This document shows positions 1 through 7,870 of a stretch of DNA of 8,683 nucleotides, one piece after another. This stretch comes from an uncultured Veillonella sp. GTDB taxonomy: Bacteria; Bacillota; Negativicutes; Veillonellales; Veillonellaceae. The first letter of the stretch is position 1, and each line of letters opens with the position of its first letter. The DNA lies in the NCBI RefSeq assembly GCF_905209685.1, contig NZ_CAJLUB010000076.1:1-8683 (forward strand). Direction: 5' to 3'. The translations under genes were made by a program, and so were the position numbers. The notes under the pieces were generated by a model, which saw nothing but the letters and a program-made list of their open reading frames with translations, did no database searches and was not told the DNA's origin.

Positions 1-13
1 TTCCCGGTTATAT

Positions 14-949
14 TTATTTGTCACCTTGAATCATTCCTTTATTAAATAGTGCATTAGCAAATTCTTTCGCATTAAATGGACGTAAGTCATCCATGCCTTC
101 GCCAACGCCAATCCAGCGCACTGGTACACCTAGTTCCTCTTTAATAGAGATAACTACACCACCTTTTGCTGTACCATCAAGTTTAGTCACCACAATGCCG
201 TTTACTGGCACTGCTTGACCAAATAATTTAGCTTGGCTTACAGCATTTTGACCTGTAGTACCGTCGAGAACGAGCAATGTTTGATGCGGAGCCCCTTCTA
301 CATGGTTATTCGCTACGCGGCCCATCTTTTTAAGCTCTTCCATAAGATTAACTTTAGTGTGTAGACGACCTGCTGTATCGACGATAACGAGGTCTGCATT
401 ACGAGCTTTTGCTGCTTCCATTGCATCGTATACAACAGCTGCAGGATCAGCACCCTCTTTATGTTTAACGATAGGCACACCAACGCGATCTGCCCAAATG
501 GATAATTGGTCAGCTGCAGCGGCACGGAATGTATCACCTGCAGCGATAATAACCTTTTTACCTTCTTTAGTATAGTAGTTAGCCAATTTAGCGATAGTTG
601 TTGTTTTACCAACGCCGTTTACACCCACAACAAGTATAACCTCTGGATGGTGAAGTGTAATTTCATCTTCTTGGTCAACTAGCATTTCTGTGATGCGGTC
701 TTCCATAAAAGGCATTACATCACCAGTATTGTTGATAATACCTTCTGTTACACCACGACGAATTTCCTTCATCAAGTATTCTGTCGTTTTAGGACCAAGG
801 TCACTAGTAAGCATAACTGCTTCTAAATCATCTAAGAAATCATCATCAATTTCTGCATAACCAATGATAACTGTCTCTACATTTTTTACAAAGGACTTAC
901 GAGTTTTTTCTAAGCCCTCTTTAATTTTATTAAAGAATCCGAATGCCAT
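14..949 (-). CDS. ftsY: Signal recognition particle receptor FtsY (SRP GTPase)
   Basis: FtsY is the membrane-associated receptor that binds the SRP (Ffh plus 4.5S/6S RNA) carrying a ribosome-nascent chain and hands it to the Sec translocon; both GTPases hydrolyse GTP in the complex. The 311-residue protein shows the full SRP-GTPase NG domain: P-loop GVNGVGKT at residues 109-116, [11 protein letters not shown] at 139-149, DTAGRLHT at 191-198, [10 protein letters not shown] at 255-264 and [12 protein letters not shown] at 281-292. The acidic A domain of enterobacterial FtsY is missing; only a short amphipathic basic N-terminal segment (about residues 1-28) precedes the N domain, as is usual in Firmicutes. 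The ATG shares one base with the smc TAA stop (TAATG), so translation is probably coupled to smc. The stop codon is 13 nt from the window edge, so any terminator lies outside. Identity is essentially certain. Confidence 0.98.
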   Translation of the reverse strand: MAFGFFNKIKEGLEKTRKSFVKNVETVIIGYAEIDDDFLDDLEAVMLTSDLGPKTTEYLMKEIRRGVTEGIINNTGDVMPFMEDRITEMLVDQEDEITLHHPEVILVVGVNGVGKTTTIAKLANYYTKEGKKVIIAAGDTFRAAAADQLSIWADRVGVPIVKHKEGADPAAVVYDAMEAAKARNADLVIVDTAGRLHTKVNLMEELKKMGRVANNHVEGAPHQTLLVLDGTTGQNAVSQAKLFGQAVPVNGIVVTKLDGTAKGGVVISIKEELGVPVRWIGVGEGMDDLRPFNAKEFANALFNKGMIQGDK

Positions 950-3900
950 TATGCGAGATCCTCCTTCACATCTTCAAATGCTACTGTTAATAATCGCGAT
1001 ACGCCCCGTTCAACCATGGTTACCCCCTGTAATACTTCGGCAGCTTCCATAGTTTTTTTACGGTGAGATACTACGATAAATTGTGTTTCTTTATTTACCC
1101 GATTTAAGTAAGAACTAAATCTTTCTACATTAGCTTCATCAAGGGCTGCGTCAACTTCGTCAAGCACACAGAATGGGGCCGGACGATAGTCGAGGAACGA
1201 GAACAATAGAGCAATAACTGTAAGAGCCCGTTCACCACCGGACAACAAGGTCAATTGTTGGCGTTTTTTTCCTGGTGGCTGAATGTAAAAGTCGATGCCA
1301 CCGGTCAAGATATTATCTGGATCTGTCAGTACAATTTGGGCTGTACCACCACCAAATAATTGGCTAAATACCTCTTGGAATCTGCGGCCTACCACATCTA
1401 ATACATCGTATAGCTGTGTACTCATAGCTTTATCCATTTCCGCAATAACCGCTTGCAATTGCTCCTTCGCCGTATCTAAATCCGCCAATTGTGTAGTTAA
1501 GAAATCATAGCGTTCTTTAGTTTCTTCATATTCCTCAACGGCATTTGGATTGACGGGACCAAGCTCGGCAATTTCAGCCATCAAACGAGCTTGTTCATCC
1601 TTCCAATCGCTGACAGAGCCTTCAATGCGAAGGGCTTGCGCATCTTCCAATGTGAAGCCCAACTCTTGTAACTCCTCTACAAAGCGTTCACAATCCATGC
1701 GATGACGAGTAATTTTACCTTCCATATCTACAAGACGACTTTGTACCACTTTGTAGCGTTGATTTAATCTGTCTTGCTCGCTAAGGATAGATTCCAATTC
1801 CTCACGACCTGTAGATGTCTTATCATAAGCCTCATCACGAAGAGTACGCAAACGTTCAACTTCTGCTGTAGCCGCAGCTAACTCCTGTTCTGCTAATGCT
1901 TTAGCCTTCGGTAATTCCTCTTCACAGCGCTGTGTAGTGCTGATTAGCAAATTACGCAACGGCGTTAGACGATCTACAATGCTAGCAATAGATTGATTGC
2001 GTTGTTCCCGTTGAGTTTCACGTTCCTTAATGGTTTGTCGCAATGTATCACAAGTAAGGCGAGCTTCAGTGAAAGCCTCATACGCCTCTTGCTGTATCTT
2101 TTGCAATACAGTTAAACGCTCCATCAAGGCCCCTTGATTGCCCTCTACACCATGATTTTCTTGTAAGGAAGCAAGTGCTGTTTCTTGGTCTTTTAAATTA
2201 GCTGTTGTAGTTGCTAAATCAATATCGATTTGTACTAAACGTTGCTCTTCTTCAGAAAGAACACGTTTCTTACGATCTATTTGATTTTGTATATTTTGTA
2301 CCTTTGTTTCGCTCGCTACATAGAGTAAGTTCGTATGTTGATAGCTTTCATCAAGGATAGCTCGTTCTTTTTCAGCCTCTTCAACCCGTTTTTCAAGGTT
2401 TTCCAAGCTAGCTGTTAAGGAACGAATTTGTTCTTCAATTTGCAAGAGCTCATGTTCAAGGCTAGCCGCCTCTTCCTTACGGCTCAATACGGAGGCACGC
2501 TTACGCTTTGTAGCACCACCTGTTAAAGAACCACCTGGTTGAAATTGCTCCCCTGTAAGGGTTACGATACGTAATTGTTGATTATATTTCTTCTGTAATC
2601 CAATAGCCTCATCCATAGAGGATACGACTAACGTACGGCCCAATAAATATTGGAAGATATGAGCGTACTTATTATCAAAGGAGATACAGTCAACAGCCGT
2701 ACCTATAACACAACTTTCACGTAAGGATGGCGTATCATAAGGCTTACCTTTTACTGAATCCATCGGCAAGAAGGTTACACGGCCACCTTGGATAGATTTC
2801 AAATACTTAACACCTTCTGCAGCAGCACGAGCTGTAGTGGTCACAACATGGTTAACACTACCGCCTAATGCCGTTTCAATAGCTGTCGTATATTTGTCCT
2901 CAACTGTAAAGAGATCACCAACGGCGCCCGTAATCTTTTCACGCCAAGCGCCCTTACCATTAAGAATATTCTTAGTTCCTTCTAAGTAACCTTCATGCTG
3001 TTCTTCCCATTGCGCTAAGAGCTCTAAACGGCCTTTTGCACGTTGTTCTTGGGTACGAAGTTTTTGTAGCTCTTTGCGTTCCTCACGAGCTTGAATAGCT
3101 GCTTCTTTACCACCATCAACGAGGGCTTGTCGTTGTGCAGAAATAGCAGTAAATTTCTGACCCAGTGTTTCATATTCAGTACGAGCTGCTTGTAGTTCAC
3201 TATCTACTTGAGCTATTTCAGCCTTTAAAACTTCACATTGCTTTGCGGATTCAGCCTTACGAGCTTCTAAGCTACGAATACTAGCCTTTGCTGTTTCAAT
3301 AGCGCTCACAATTTCTAATTGATGTTGCTCAAATGCTTCTCGATTGGATTGTAAGGATTGGAACTTAGCTTGTTCTGCACCGACATCTTCAACAGCTTTA
3401 TTATAATTAGATTCTAGCTCTTCTAGCTTAGATTCTTTCTCTACTAGTTGAGCACTTTCATCTTGAATCAATTGATTTAAAATGCGTAATTGCTGCTCTT
3501 CTCCCTTTTGAGTAGCCTCGAGCTCGCTAATGCGCATAGACGTTTCATCTAATTCACGGTGAGCGGTCTTTAATTGTTCTTCTAAAAGACGTAAATGACC
3601 TGCTAAACGCTCTTCATCACGTTGCTTTTCCGTATACTGAGCTTCCCACAATTTAAGCTGTTCTTGCTCTTTAGTGGAAGATGATTGCAATGTATGACGA
3701 CGAGCTTCTAATTTGGACAACTCCGTTTGAAGCTCAATTTCTTCATCCTTAAAAGCAATATTATCGTTTTCAAAACGCGTTAACAGACGATCTGATGTCT
3801 TGTAATTATGAAAGCCTAACGCCCCATCATAGTCGCGCTTTGTACGACTTAAGGTCATATATTTCTTAGTCTTTTCAGCCTTTTCAGATAAAGGTCCAAG

Positions 3901-4503
3901 TTGTTCTTCAATTGTAGCCATAACGTCGCGTACGCGTTCCATGTTGCGGTCTGTGCTAGCAATACGACGCAATGCATCTTCTTTATTGATTTTAAAACGA
4001 GAAATACCTGCTACATCTTCAAAGATCAATCGGCGTTCTTCAGGCTTAGAGTTCAAGATAGCATCAATTCTGTTCTGACCGATAATGGCCATAGAGTCTT
4101 TACCAAGACCTGTGTCAGCTAGTAATAGATGAATGTCCTTTAACCGACAAGAGCGTTTATTGATGAGGAACTCACTTTCACCAGTACGATAAATACGACG
4201 TGTAATAGCTACCTCAGCCATATCTACATCTAGTTGATGGTCACTATTGTCGAATACAAGAGTAACCTCAGCTGCACTCATTGGCTTACGCTTTTCCGTA
4301 CCAGAGAAGATAATATCCTCTGCTTTTTGACCACGTAAATTACGAACATTGGATTCCCCTAAAACCCATTTCATAGCATCCGTAATATTACTTTTACCAC
4401 TTCCGTTAGGTCCAATAACGGCAGTCATTCCTGGTGAGAATTTTACAACCGTTTTATCAGCAAACGATTTAAAGCCCTTTAATTCCAACCGAAGTAATTG
4501 CAT
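949..4503 (-). CDS. smc: Chromosome segregation and condensation ATPase SMC
   Basis: SMC dimerises and, with ScpA and ScpB, forms the condensin ring that organises and separates sister chromosomes. The 1184-residue length is normal for bacterial SMC. The N-terminal head carries Walker A GPNGSGKSN at residues 31-39 after the family's GFKSF segment, and a Q-loop glutamine at 143. A first coiled-coil arm runs from about 170 to 510. The hinge spans about 515-675, including a glycine-rich QPGGSLTGG segment near 652-660, and the second arm runs from about 675 to 1020. The C-terminal head has the ABC signature LSGGE at 1087-1091, Walker B with DE at 1115-1116, and a switch histidine at 1147. The Q-loop reads GQN where GQG or SQG is more familiar. 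No frameshift or truncation is seen. The gene follows the radical SAM gene by 45 nt with a perfect SD, and overlaps ftsY by one base. Confidence 0.98.
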   Translation of the reverse strand: MQLLRLELKGFKSFADKTVVKFSPGMTAVIGPNGSGKSNITDAMKWVLGESNVRNLRGQKAEDIIFSGTEKRKPMSAAEVTLVFDNSDHQLDVDMAEVAITRRIYRTGESEFLINKRSCRLKDIHLLLADTGLGKDSMAIIGQNRIDAILNSKPEERRLIFEDVAGISRFKINKEDALRRIASTDRNMERVRDVMATIEEQLGPLSEKAEKTKKYMTLSRTKRDYDGALGFHNYKTSDRLLTRFENDNIAFKDEEIELQTELSKLEARRHTLQSSSTKEQEQLKLWEAQYTEKQRDEERLAGHLRLLEEQLKTAHRELDETSMRISELEATQKGEEQQLRILNQLIQDESAQLVEKESKLEELESNYNKAVEDVGAEQAKFQSLQSNREAFEQHQLEIVSAIETAKASIRSLEARKAESAKQCEVLKAEIAQVDSELQAARTEYETLGQKFTAISAQRQALVDGGKEAAIQAREERKELQKLRTQEQRAKGRLELLAQWEEQHEGYLEGTKNILNGKGAWREKITGAVGDLFTVEDKYTTAIETALGGSVNHVVTTTARAAAEGVKYLKSIQGGRVTFLPMDSVKGKPYDTPSLRESCVIGTAVDCISFDNKYAHIFQYLLGRTLVVSSMDEAIGLQKKYNQQLRIVTLTGEQFQPGGSLTGGATKRKRASVLSRKEEAASLEHELLQIEEQIRSLTASLENLEKRVEEAEKERAILDESYQHTNLLYVASETKVQNIQNQIDRKKRVLSEEEQRLVQIDIDLATTTANLKDQETALASLQENHGVEGNQGALMERLTVLQKIQQEAYEAFTEARLTCDTLRQTIKERETQREQRNQSIASIVDRLTPLRNLLISTTQRCEEELPKAKALAEQELAAATAEVERLRTLRDEAYDKTSTGREELESILSEQDRLNQRYKVVQSRLVDMEGKITRHRMDCERFVEELQELGFTLEDAQALRIEGSVSDWKDEQARLMAEIAELGPVNPNAVEEYEETKERYDFLTTQLADLDTAKEQLQAVIAEMDKAMSTQLYDVLDVVGRRFQEVFSQLFGGGTAQIVLTDPDNILTGGIDFYIQPPGKKRQQLTLLSGGERALTVIALLFSFLDYRPAPFCVLDEVDAALDEANVERFSSYLNRVNKETQFIVVSHRKKTMEAAEVLQGVTMVERGVSRLLTVAFEDVKEDLA
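960..966 (-). promoter_or_regulatory. Ribosome binding site of ftsY inside smc
   Basis: AAGGAGG on the minus strand lies 10 nt upstream of the ftsY ATG, within the last codons of smc. It is a full anti-SD match. It supports the ATG at 947-949 as the start and shows that ftsY can load its own ribosomes in addition to coupling through the TAATG overlap. Confidence 0.8.
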
Positions 4504-4508
4504 GACTG

Positions 4509-4516
4509 CCTCCTTT
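4509..4516 (-). promoter_or_regulatory. Ribosome binding site of smc
   Basis: AAAGGAGG on the minus strand sits 5 nt upstream of the smc ATG at 4501-4503. It is one of the strongest Shine-Dalgarno sequences in the window and fixes the smc start. Confidence 0.85.
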
Positions 4517-4547
4517 CTACTAACAACCCCGAATAATCATATCTTTT

Positions 4548-4574
4548 ATTATAACACATATTGTAGGCCATCAA
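4548..4574 (-). promoter_or_regulatory. Candidate extended -10 promoter for smc-ftsY
   Basis: On the minus strand the sequence TGTTATAAT (4556 to 4548) combines a consensus -10 hexamer with the TGn extension. A TTGATG hexamer at 4574-4569 lies 15 nt upstream of the -10, slightly short of the usual 16-18 nt spacing but tolerable for an extended -10 promoter. It overlaps the last codons and stop of the radical SAM gene. Transcription would start near 4541, giving a leader of about 38 nt before smc. This is seen from sequence only; in AT-rich DNA such matches also arise by chance. Confidence 0.4.
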
Positions 4575-5688
4575 TACAGCAACGAACAGTATTTCTCGTA
4601 CTATCTTCACACCAATCTATGCTAAATTGAGGATATGTTTCTTGGAAATATAAAATATTGCGATTTTTAAGGCCTCGTACCTTAGATGTAAGGCTTCTAG
4701 GATACGAAATAACTATCCTATTTTGCATCATTCTATCTGTATTATTTGCATGAGTCCTACATTCAACCTTATGACTATAATGATTACTTAATGGTGAAAA
4801 ATTATAAATATATTGGTCTCCGAAAGAGCTCTCAGAAAAGTGTTCATCAAAACATCTCTCAATGCGCTGTTTATACTGTTCATTTACTACAAGCTCACCC
4901 ATAGCTGGCTCATAAGGACCGGCCACTAAGCTATCACCTGAATCGAGTTCATCCGTACTTTGTAATCCAGTGCGTATAACTTCAATATTATGTTCTTCAA
5001 ACCATTCTTTTAAAAACGCACAATATTGAATAGCTTGCTCAGTGCTTAATGGTTTGTATTCACCAGCTCTATATTGATTAGCAAGCTCCGTATTTTCTAT
5101 AACGAGAACAGGATAGATTCGTACAAAATCAGGCATTAATTCAGATACAGCAACAGCTGTCTCAATAATAGTGTCCCAACTCTCACCTTTTAGTCCTGGT
5201 AAAAGTTGTACGCCTACGGTCATTCCTCGTTTTTTTAATCGACTAACAGCTTCTATTACCTGCTGGGCCGTATGACCACGTTTAGCATCAACTAGAATTT
5301 GATCGTTCATGGACTGTACGCCAAGTTCTACTATTTTTACACCATAGCCTTGTAATAATGAGATAGCTTCAGCACCAACAGCATCAGGCCGTGTAGAACA
5401 GCGTATACCATCAATTATGCCTCTCTTAAGCATCTCAGAAGCTGGAGCTAGTAATTGATGTTGTAAATCTGTATGGATAGCTGTAAACGATCCACCATAA
5501 AAGGCGACCTCCCAGAACTTGTCGTTTCGTTTACTACCTACATACTCTGTAATCGTTTCTTTTATATAATCCGGCGTTAGGTGACTAATTCCAGATTGAC
5601 CCGTAATACGAGACTGATTACAAAATGTACATACATAAGGACACCCTACATGAGGTATAAAAAAAGGTATCATTCCAAATGGTTTCAT
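4549..5688 (-). CDS. Elp3-like radical SAM protein lacking the GNAT domain
   Basis: This 379-residue protein (counted from the ATG at 5686-5688) is a radical SAM enzyme. The cysteines for the [4Fe-4S] cluster are C16, C20 and C23 (CxxxCxxC), followed by a SAM-contacting GGSFTA at 65-70. Further motifs match the Elp3 radical SAM core: STRPDAV at 98-104, ELGVQSMND at 121-129, RGHT at 137-140, then segments resembling LPGLKG and IYPVLVIENTEL. Elp3 makes cm5U-type wobble modifications in tRNA, but a full Elp3 is about 550 residues with a C-terminal acetyltransferase (GNAT) domain. Here there is instead the radical SAM C-terminal extension and a short tail. Similar shortened genes sit between rnc and smc in clostridia and are often labelled 'elongator complex protein 3'. 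The substrate is unknown; RNA modification is an inference. A GTG at 5692-5694 is in frame, but it directly abuts the SD, so the ATG is preferred. Confidence 0.9.
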   Translation of the reverse strand: MKPFGMIPFFIPHVGCPYVCTFCNQSRITGQSGISHLTPDYIKETITEYVGSKRNDKFWEVAFYGGSFTAIHTDLQHQLLAPASEMLKRGIIDGIRCSTRPDAVGAEAISLLQGYGVKIVELGVQSMNDQILVDAKRGHTAQQVIEAVSRLKKRGMTVGVQLLPGLKGESWDTIIETAVAVSELMPDFVRIYPVLVIENTELANQYRAGEYKPLSTEQAIQYCAFLKEWFEEHNIEVIRTGLQSTDELDSGDSLVAGPYEPAMGELVVNEQYKQRIERCFDEHFSESSFGDQYIYNFSPLSNHYSHKVECRTHANNTDRMMQNRIVISYPRSLTSKVRGLKNRNILYFQETYPQFSIDWCEDSTRNTVRCCIDGLQYVL

Positions 5689-5694
5689 AGTCAC

Positions 5695-5702
5695 CCTCCC
5701 TT
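5695..5702 (-). promoter_or_regulatory. Ribosome binding site deciding the radical SAM gene start
   Basis: The minus strand reads AAGGGAGG, then GTGACT, then ATG. The purine run ends 6 nt before the ATG at 5686-5688 but touches the upstream GTG with no spacer. The GTGA is itself part of an extended anti-SD match. The ATG is therefore the better start, and a call at the GTG would add two residues that are probably not translated. Confidence 0.7.
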
Positions 5703-5859
5703 CTTATATAAAATCATATTAGTTACAAATCTTATATGTTAATACATTAAAATCCATGTATTGGGTCTTGAGCTACGCCATTAATATATTAAGATATAAG
5801 ATCTTATATATGAAAATCATTAAATAAATATATTGATTATTCTATATACCATTATACAG
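5703..5859 (-). promoter_or_regulatory. AT-rich leader and promoter region of the radical SAM-smc-ftsY block
   Basis: This is the only sizeable non-coding stretch in the window. It lies between the rnc terminator and the radical SAM gene, so it should hold the promoter of block 2. A consensus TATAAT is present on the minus strand at 5856-5851, right after the terminator, but no -35 resembling TTGACA lies 16-18 nt upstream (that position falls in the terminator hairpin). No other hexamer pair is convincing. The region contains a 16-bp palindrome, a 12-bp palindrome and repeated TCTTATAT octamers, described separately. I see no riboswitch consensus, no complete tRNA and no small ORF with a ribosome binding site. 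Confidence 0.45.
5781..5809. repeat. Tandem palindromes in the block 2 leader
   Basis: Two perfect palindromes nearly adjoin: TTAATATATTAA (12 bp, 5781-5792) and ATATAAGATCTTATAT (16 bp, 5794-5809). The half-site TCTTATAT of the larger one recurs as direct copies at 5730-5737 and 5702-5709. The arrangement resembles a binding site for a dimeric regulator with weaker half-sites downstream, but AT-rich DNA produces such symmetry easily and no known operator consensus was recognised. Confidence 0.4.
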
Positions 5860-5883
5860 AAAAAAGCGCCATTAGGCGCTTTT
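5860..5883 (-). terminator. Intrinsic terminator after rnc
   Basis: Directly after the rnc TAG the minus strand reads AAAAGCGCC, loop TAAT, GGCGCTTTT and then further T. This is a 9-bp stem with a six-base GC-containing core, a four-base loop and a run of six T. It is a textbook Rho-independent terminator separating the fab-rnc block from the radical SAM-smc-ftsY block. On the plus strand it would end in only four T, and no plus-strand gene points at it. Confidence 0.88.
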
Positions 5884-6621
5884 CTATTTGGCCATTAACT
5901 GTTCTAATGTTAATTGAGCCGCATGTTGTTCTGCAATTTTTTTACTTTTACCAGAGCCGGCCTCATAAGTAACACCATCAATTTCTACAACCATATGGAA
6001 TGTTTTTGCATGGTCAGGGCCACTTTCGCTGAGTAAGCGATAAACGATATGTTTATCACCATCTCGTTGTACATATTCTTGTAACAAAGTTTTATAGTCT
6101 TTGCCACGTTTGCCTTCTAAGGCTTGCTTGATATAAGTAATGAGATGCTTTAAAACGAAGTTCATCGCCGTTTGATAATCTGTAGAAATATAGATAGCGC
6201 CGATGAGAGACTCAAAGGTATCCGCTAAAATAGAATTACGATCATTACCACCAGAAGCTCGTTCGCCATGACCGAGCAATAAATATTGCCCCAGTTGTAA
6301 AGAACGACTTACAGATGCTAAGGAGTCCTCACACACTGTAGCGGCCTTGATTTTCGTCAAATTACCTTCAGCCATGTCTGGATATGTCTTAAATAGGTAT
6401 TCCCCAATAATAAGATCCAAAACAGCATCGCCTAAAAACTCTAATCGCTGATTGTGATTAATATGCTTTGATTTATGTTCATTCGCATAAGATGTATGTG
6501 TAAAAGCACAATCTAAAATGGATATATCTGACACAGGTATGTCTAAACGAGCAACAAGCCCATGAAGAGATTCTTCACGAGCTTGTGTCATCTTACTCTT
6601 ATGCGCTTCAACAGCTACCAT
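5884..6621 (-). CDS. rnc: Ribonuclease III
   Basis: RNase III cleaves double-stranded RNA, chiefly in rRNA precursor processing and in turnover of structured mRNAs. The 245-residue protein has the catalytic domain with the signature [11 protein letters not shown] at residues 57-67 (metal ligands E61 and D65) and the second acidic pair D134 and E137 in the [10 protein letters not shown] segment. A C-terminal double-stranded RNA-binding domain covers about 175-244, starting [11 protein letters not shown] and ending with the [12 protein letters not shown] helix. The N-terminus has roughly 18 residues before the usual start of the fold, and an internal ATG (M11, 6589-6591) is possible. The first ATG overlaps the fabF stop by one base (TAATG). 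No clear Shine-Dalgarno precedes either start; translation of the first is probably coupled to fabF. A hairpin occupies the region just upstream. Confidence 0.97.
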   Translation of the reverse strand: MVAVEAHKSKMTQAREESLHGLVARLDIPVSDISILDCAFTHTSYANEHKSKHINHNQRLEFLGDAVLDLIIGEYLFKTYPDMAEGNLTKIKAATVCEDSLASVSRSLQLGQYLLLGHGERASGGNDRNSILADTFESLIGAIYISTDYQTAMNFVLKHLITYIKQALEGKRGKDYKTLLQEYVQRDGDKHIVYRLLSESGPDHAKTFHMVVEIDGVTYEAGSGKSKKIAEQHAAQLTLEQLMAK

Positions 6622-7865
6622 TAGTCTTCATAACGGCGTACGCAAAGTGTACCGTTATGACCACCAAAACCGAAAGAGTTGGAAAGAGCACATTTAACTT
6701 GAAGGTCACGTGCACCTTCGCGAACATAGTCTAGATCCAAACCTTCATCAGGATTGTCACAGTTGATTGTAGGATGAACTTTACCAGTTTCGATTGCCAT
6801 CGCCATAACGATAGTTTCGATAGCACCAGCAGCACCTAACAAGTGACCTGTCATGGATTTTGTAGAGTTAACAGCGATGTTTTTAGCATGATCGCCGAAT
6901 AATTCTTTAATAGCCAATGTTTCATTTTTGTCGTTAAGACCAGTAGATGTACCATGAGCATTGATGTAGTTAACGTCTTTAGGATCGATACCCGCATCTT
7001 TGATTGCCAATTCCATACATTTACGAGCTTGTACACCACCTGGAGCTGGTGCAGTAATGTGGTAAGCATCGCCATTAGTACCATAACCTACAACTTCAGC
7101 GTAGATATGAGCACCACGAGCTTTTGCGTGTTCTAATTCTTCAAGAACAACGATACCAGAACCTTCACCCATTACGAAACCGTCGCGATCGCGGTCAAAT
7201 GGACGAGATGCTTTTGTTGGTTCATCATTGCGTGTAGACATTGCTTTCATAGCTGCGAAACCAGCTACAGCAGCTGGAGAAACAGCTGCTTCAGTACCAC
7301 CGGCAAACATGATATCAGCATCACCACGTTGGATGATACGGAAAGCATCGCCAATAGCATTTGTACCAGAAGTACAAGCTGTTACATCTGTAATAACAGG
7401 ACCTTTAAGACCAAGACGGATGGATACACGTGCAGATGTCATGTTTGCAATCATCATAGGAACTGCAAATGGACTTACACGGCCAGGACCTTTTTCGAAT
7501 AATGTTTCATATACTTCATGGATAGAGTCGATACCGCCAATACCAGTACCTACTACAGTACCACAACGATCTAAATCTTGTTTATCTAAATCAAGATCAG
7601 CATCTTCACAAGCAAGAACAGCAGCACCGATAGCCAATTCTACAGAACGGTCCATACGACGAGCTTCTTTCTTGTCTACGCCATAGTTTGTAACATCAAA
7701 ATCTTTTACTTCACCAGCAATACGTGTTGCATATTCAGATGCATCAAAGCGTGTAATTGGCCCAATACCAGATTGACCTGCCAATAACGCATTGTAAAAG
7801 TTCTCTTTACCGATACCTACAGGAGTCACTGCCCCTAAGCCAGTAATTACTACACGTTTTTCCAA
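6621..7865 (-). CDS. fabF: 3-oxoacyl-[acyl-carrier-protein] synthase II (FabF)
   Basis: FabF condenses malonyl-ACP with acyl-ACP, releasing CO2, to lengthen the chain in type II fatty acid synthesis in the cytosol. The 414 residues match the family length. The catalytic triad is visible: C164 in TACTSG, H304 in NAHGTSTG and H341 in [11 protein letters not shown], with K336 before it. The C-terminal FGFGGHN (398-404) supplies the gating phenylalanine and oxyanion region. The start is TTG at 7863-7865: it directly precedes the conserved [14 protein letters not shown] opening, has a GAGGTGG ribosome binding site 5 nt upstream, and no ATG is nearby. It follows the flavin oxidoreductase gene by 36 nt and overlaps rnc by one base, so the three probably share a transcript. 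FabB is an alternative name for the family, but the fab-rnc context and sequence fit FabF. Confidence 0.96.
   Translation of the reverse strand: MEKRVVITGLGAVTPVGIGKENFYNALLAGQSGIGPITRFDASEYATRIAGEVKDFDVTNYGVDKKEARRMDRSVELAIGAAVLACEDADLDLDKQDLDRCGTVVGTGIGGIDSIHEVYETLFEKGPGRVSPFAVPMMIANMTSARVSIRLGLKGPVITDVTACTSGTNAIGDAFRIIQRGDADIMFAGGTEAAVSPAAVAGFAAMKAMSTRNDEPTKASRPFDRDRDGFVMGEGSGIVVLEELEHAKARGAHIYAEVVGYGTNGDAYHITAPAPGGVQARKCMELAIKDAGIDPKDVNYINAHGTSTGLNDKNETLAIKELFGDHAKNIAVNSTKSMTGHLLGAAGAIETIVMAMAIETGKVHPTINCDNPDEGLDLDYVREGARDLQVKCALSNSFGFGGHNGTLCVRRYED
6628..6660 (-). other. Inverted repeat (RNA hairpin) just upstream of the rnc start
   Basis: TCATAACGG (plus 6628-6636) and CCGTTATGA (6652-6660) form a perfect 9-bp inverted repeat, 6 nt from the rnc ATG. 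In the minus-strand transcript an alternative fold keeps the outer 8 bp and adds an inner GTAC/GTAC helix, giving 12 bp with a 2-nt bulge and a 7-nt loop. It lies within the last codons of fabF (the [10 protein letters not shown] part), so some of the sequence is constrained by protein coding. It covers the place where an rnc ribosome binding site would be. Confidence 0.5.
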
Positions 7866-7870
7866 TTATT

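Noticed and set aside
1..13. Bases after the ftsY stop as a terminator or start of a next gene
   Set aside because: Only 13 nt are present; no stem or ribosome binding site can be judged.
4349..4630. Plus-strand open frame of 93 codons over the smc start and the end of the radical SAM gene
   Set aside because: It overlaps two confident genes, shows no recognisable family, and would run through the smc ribosome binding site in antisense.
5721..5758. Minus-strand 12-codon open frame in the leader (MDFNVLTYKICN), considered as a leader peptide
   Set aside because: No Shine-Dalgarno precedes it, there is no run of a single amino acid, and no following attenuator hairpin is seen.
5851..5856. Perfect TATAAT on the minus strand just after the rnc terminator, as a promoter
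   Set aside because: No -35-like hexamer at 16-18 nt and no TGn extension; kept only as a note in the leader entry.
7228..7686. Plus-strand open frame of 152 codons antisense to fabF
   Set aside because: It lies wholly inside the clearly coding fabF, shows no recognisable domain, and is explained by the codon bias of the opposite strand.
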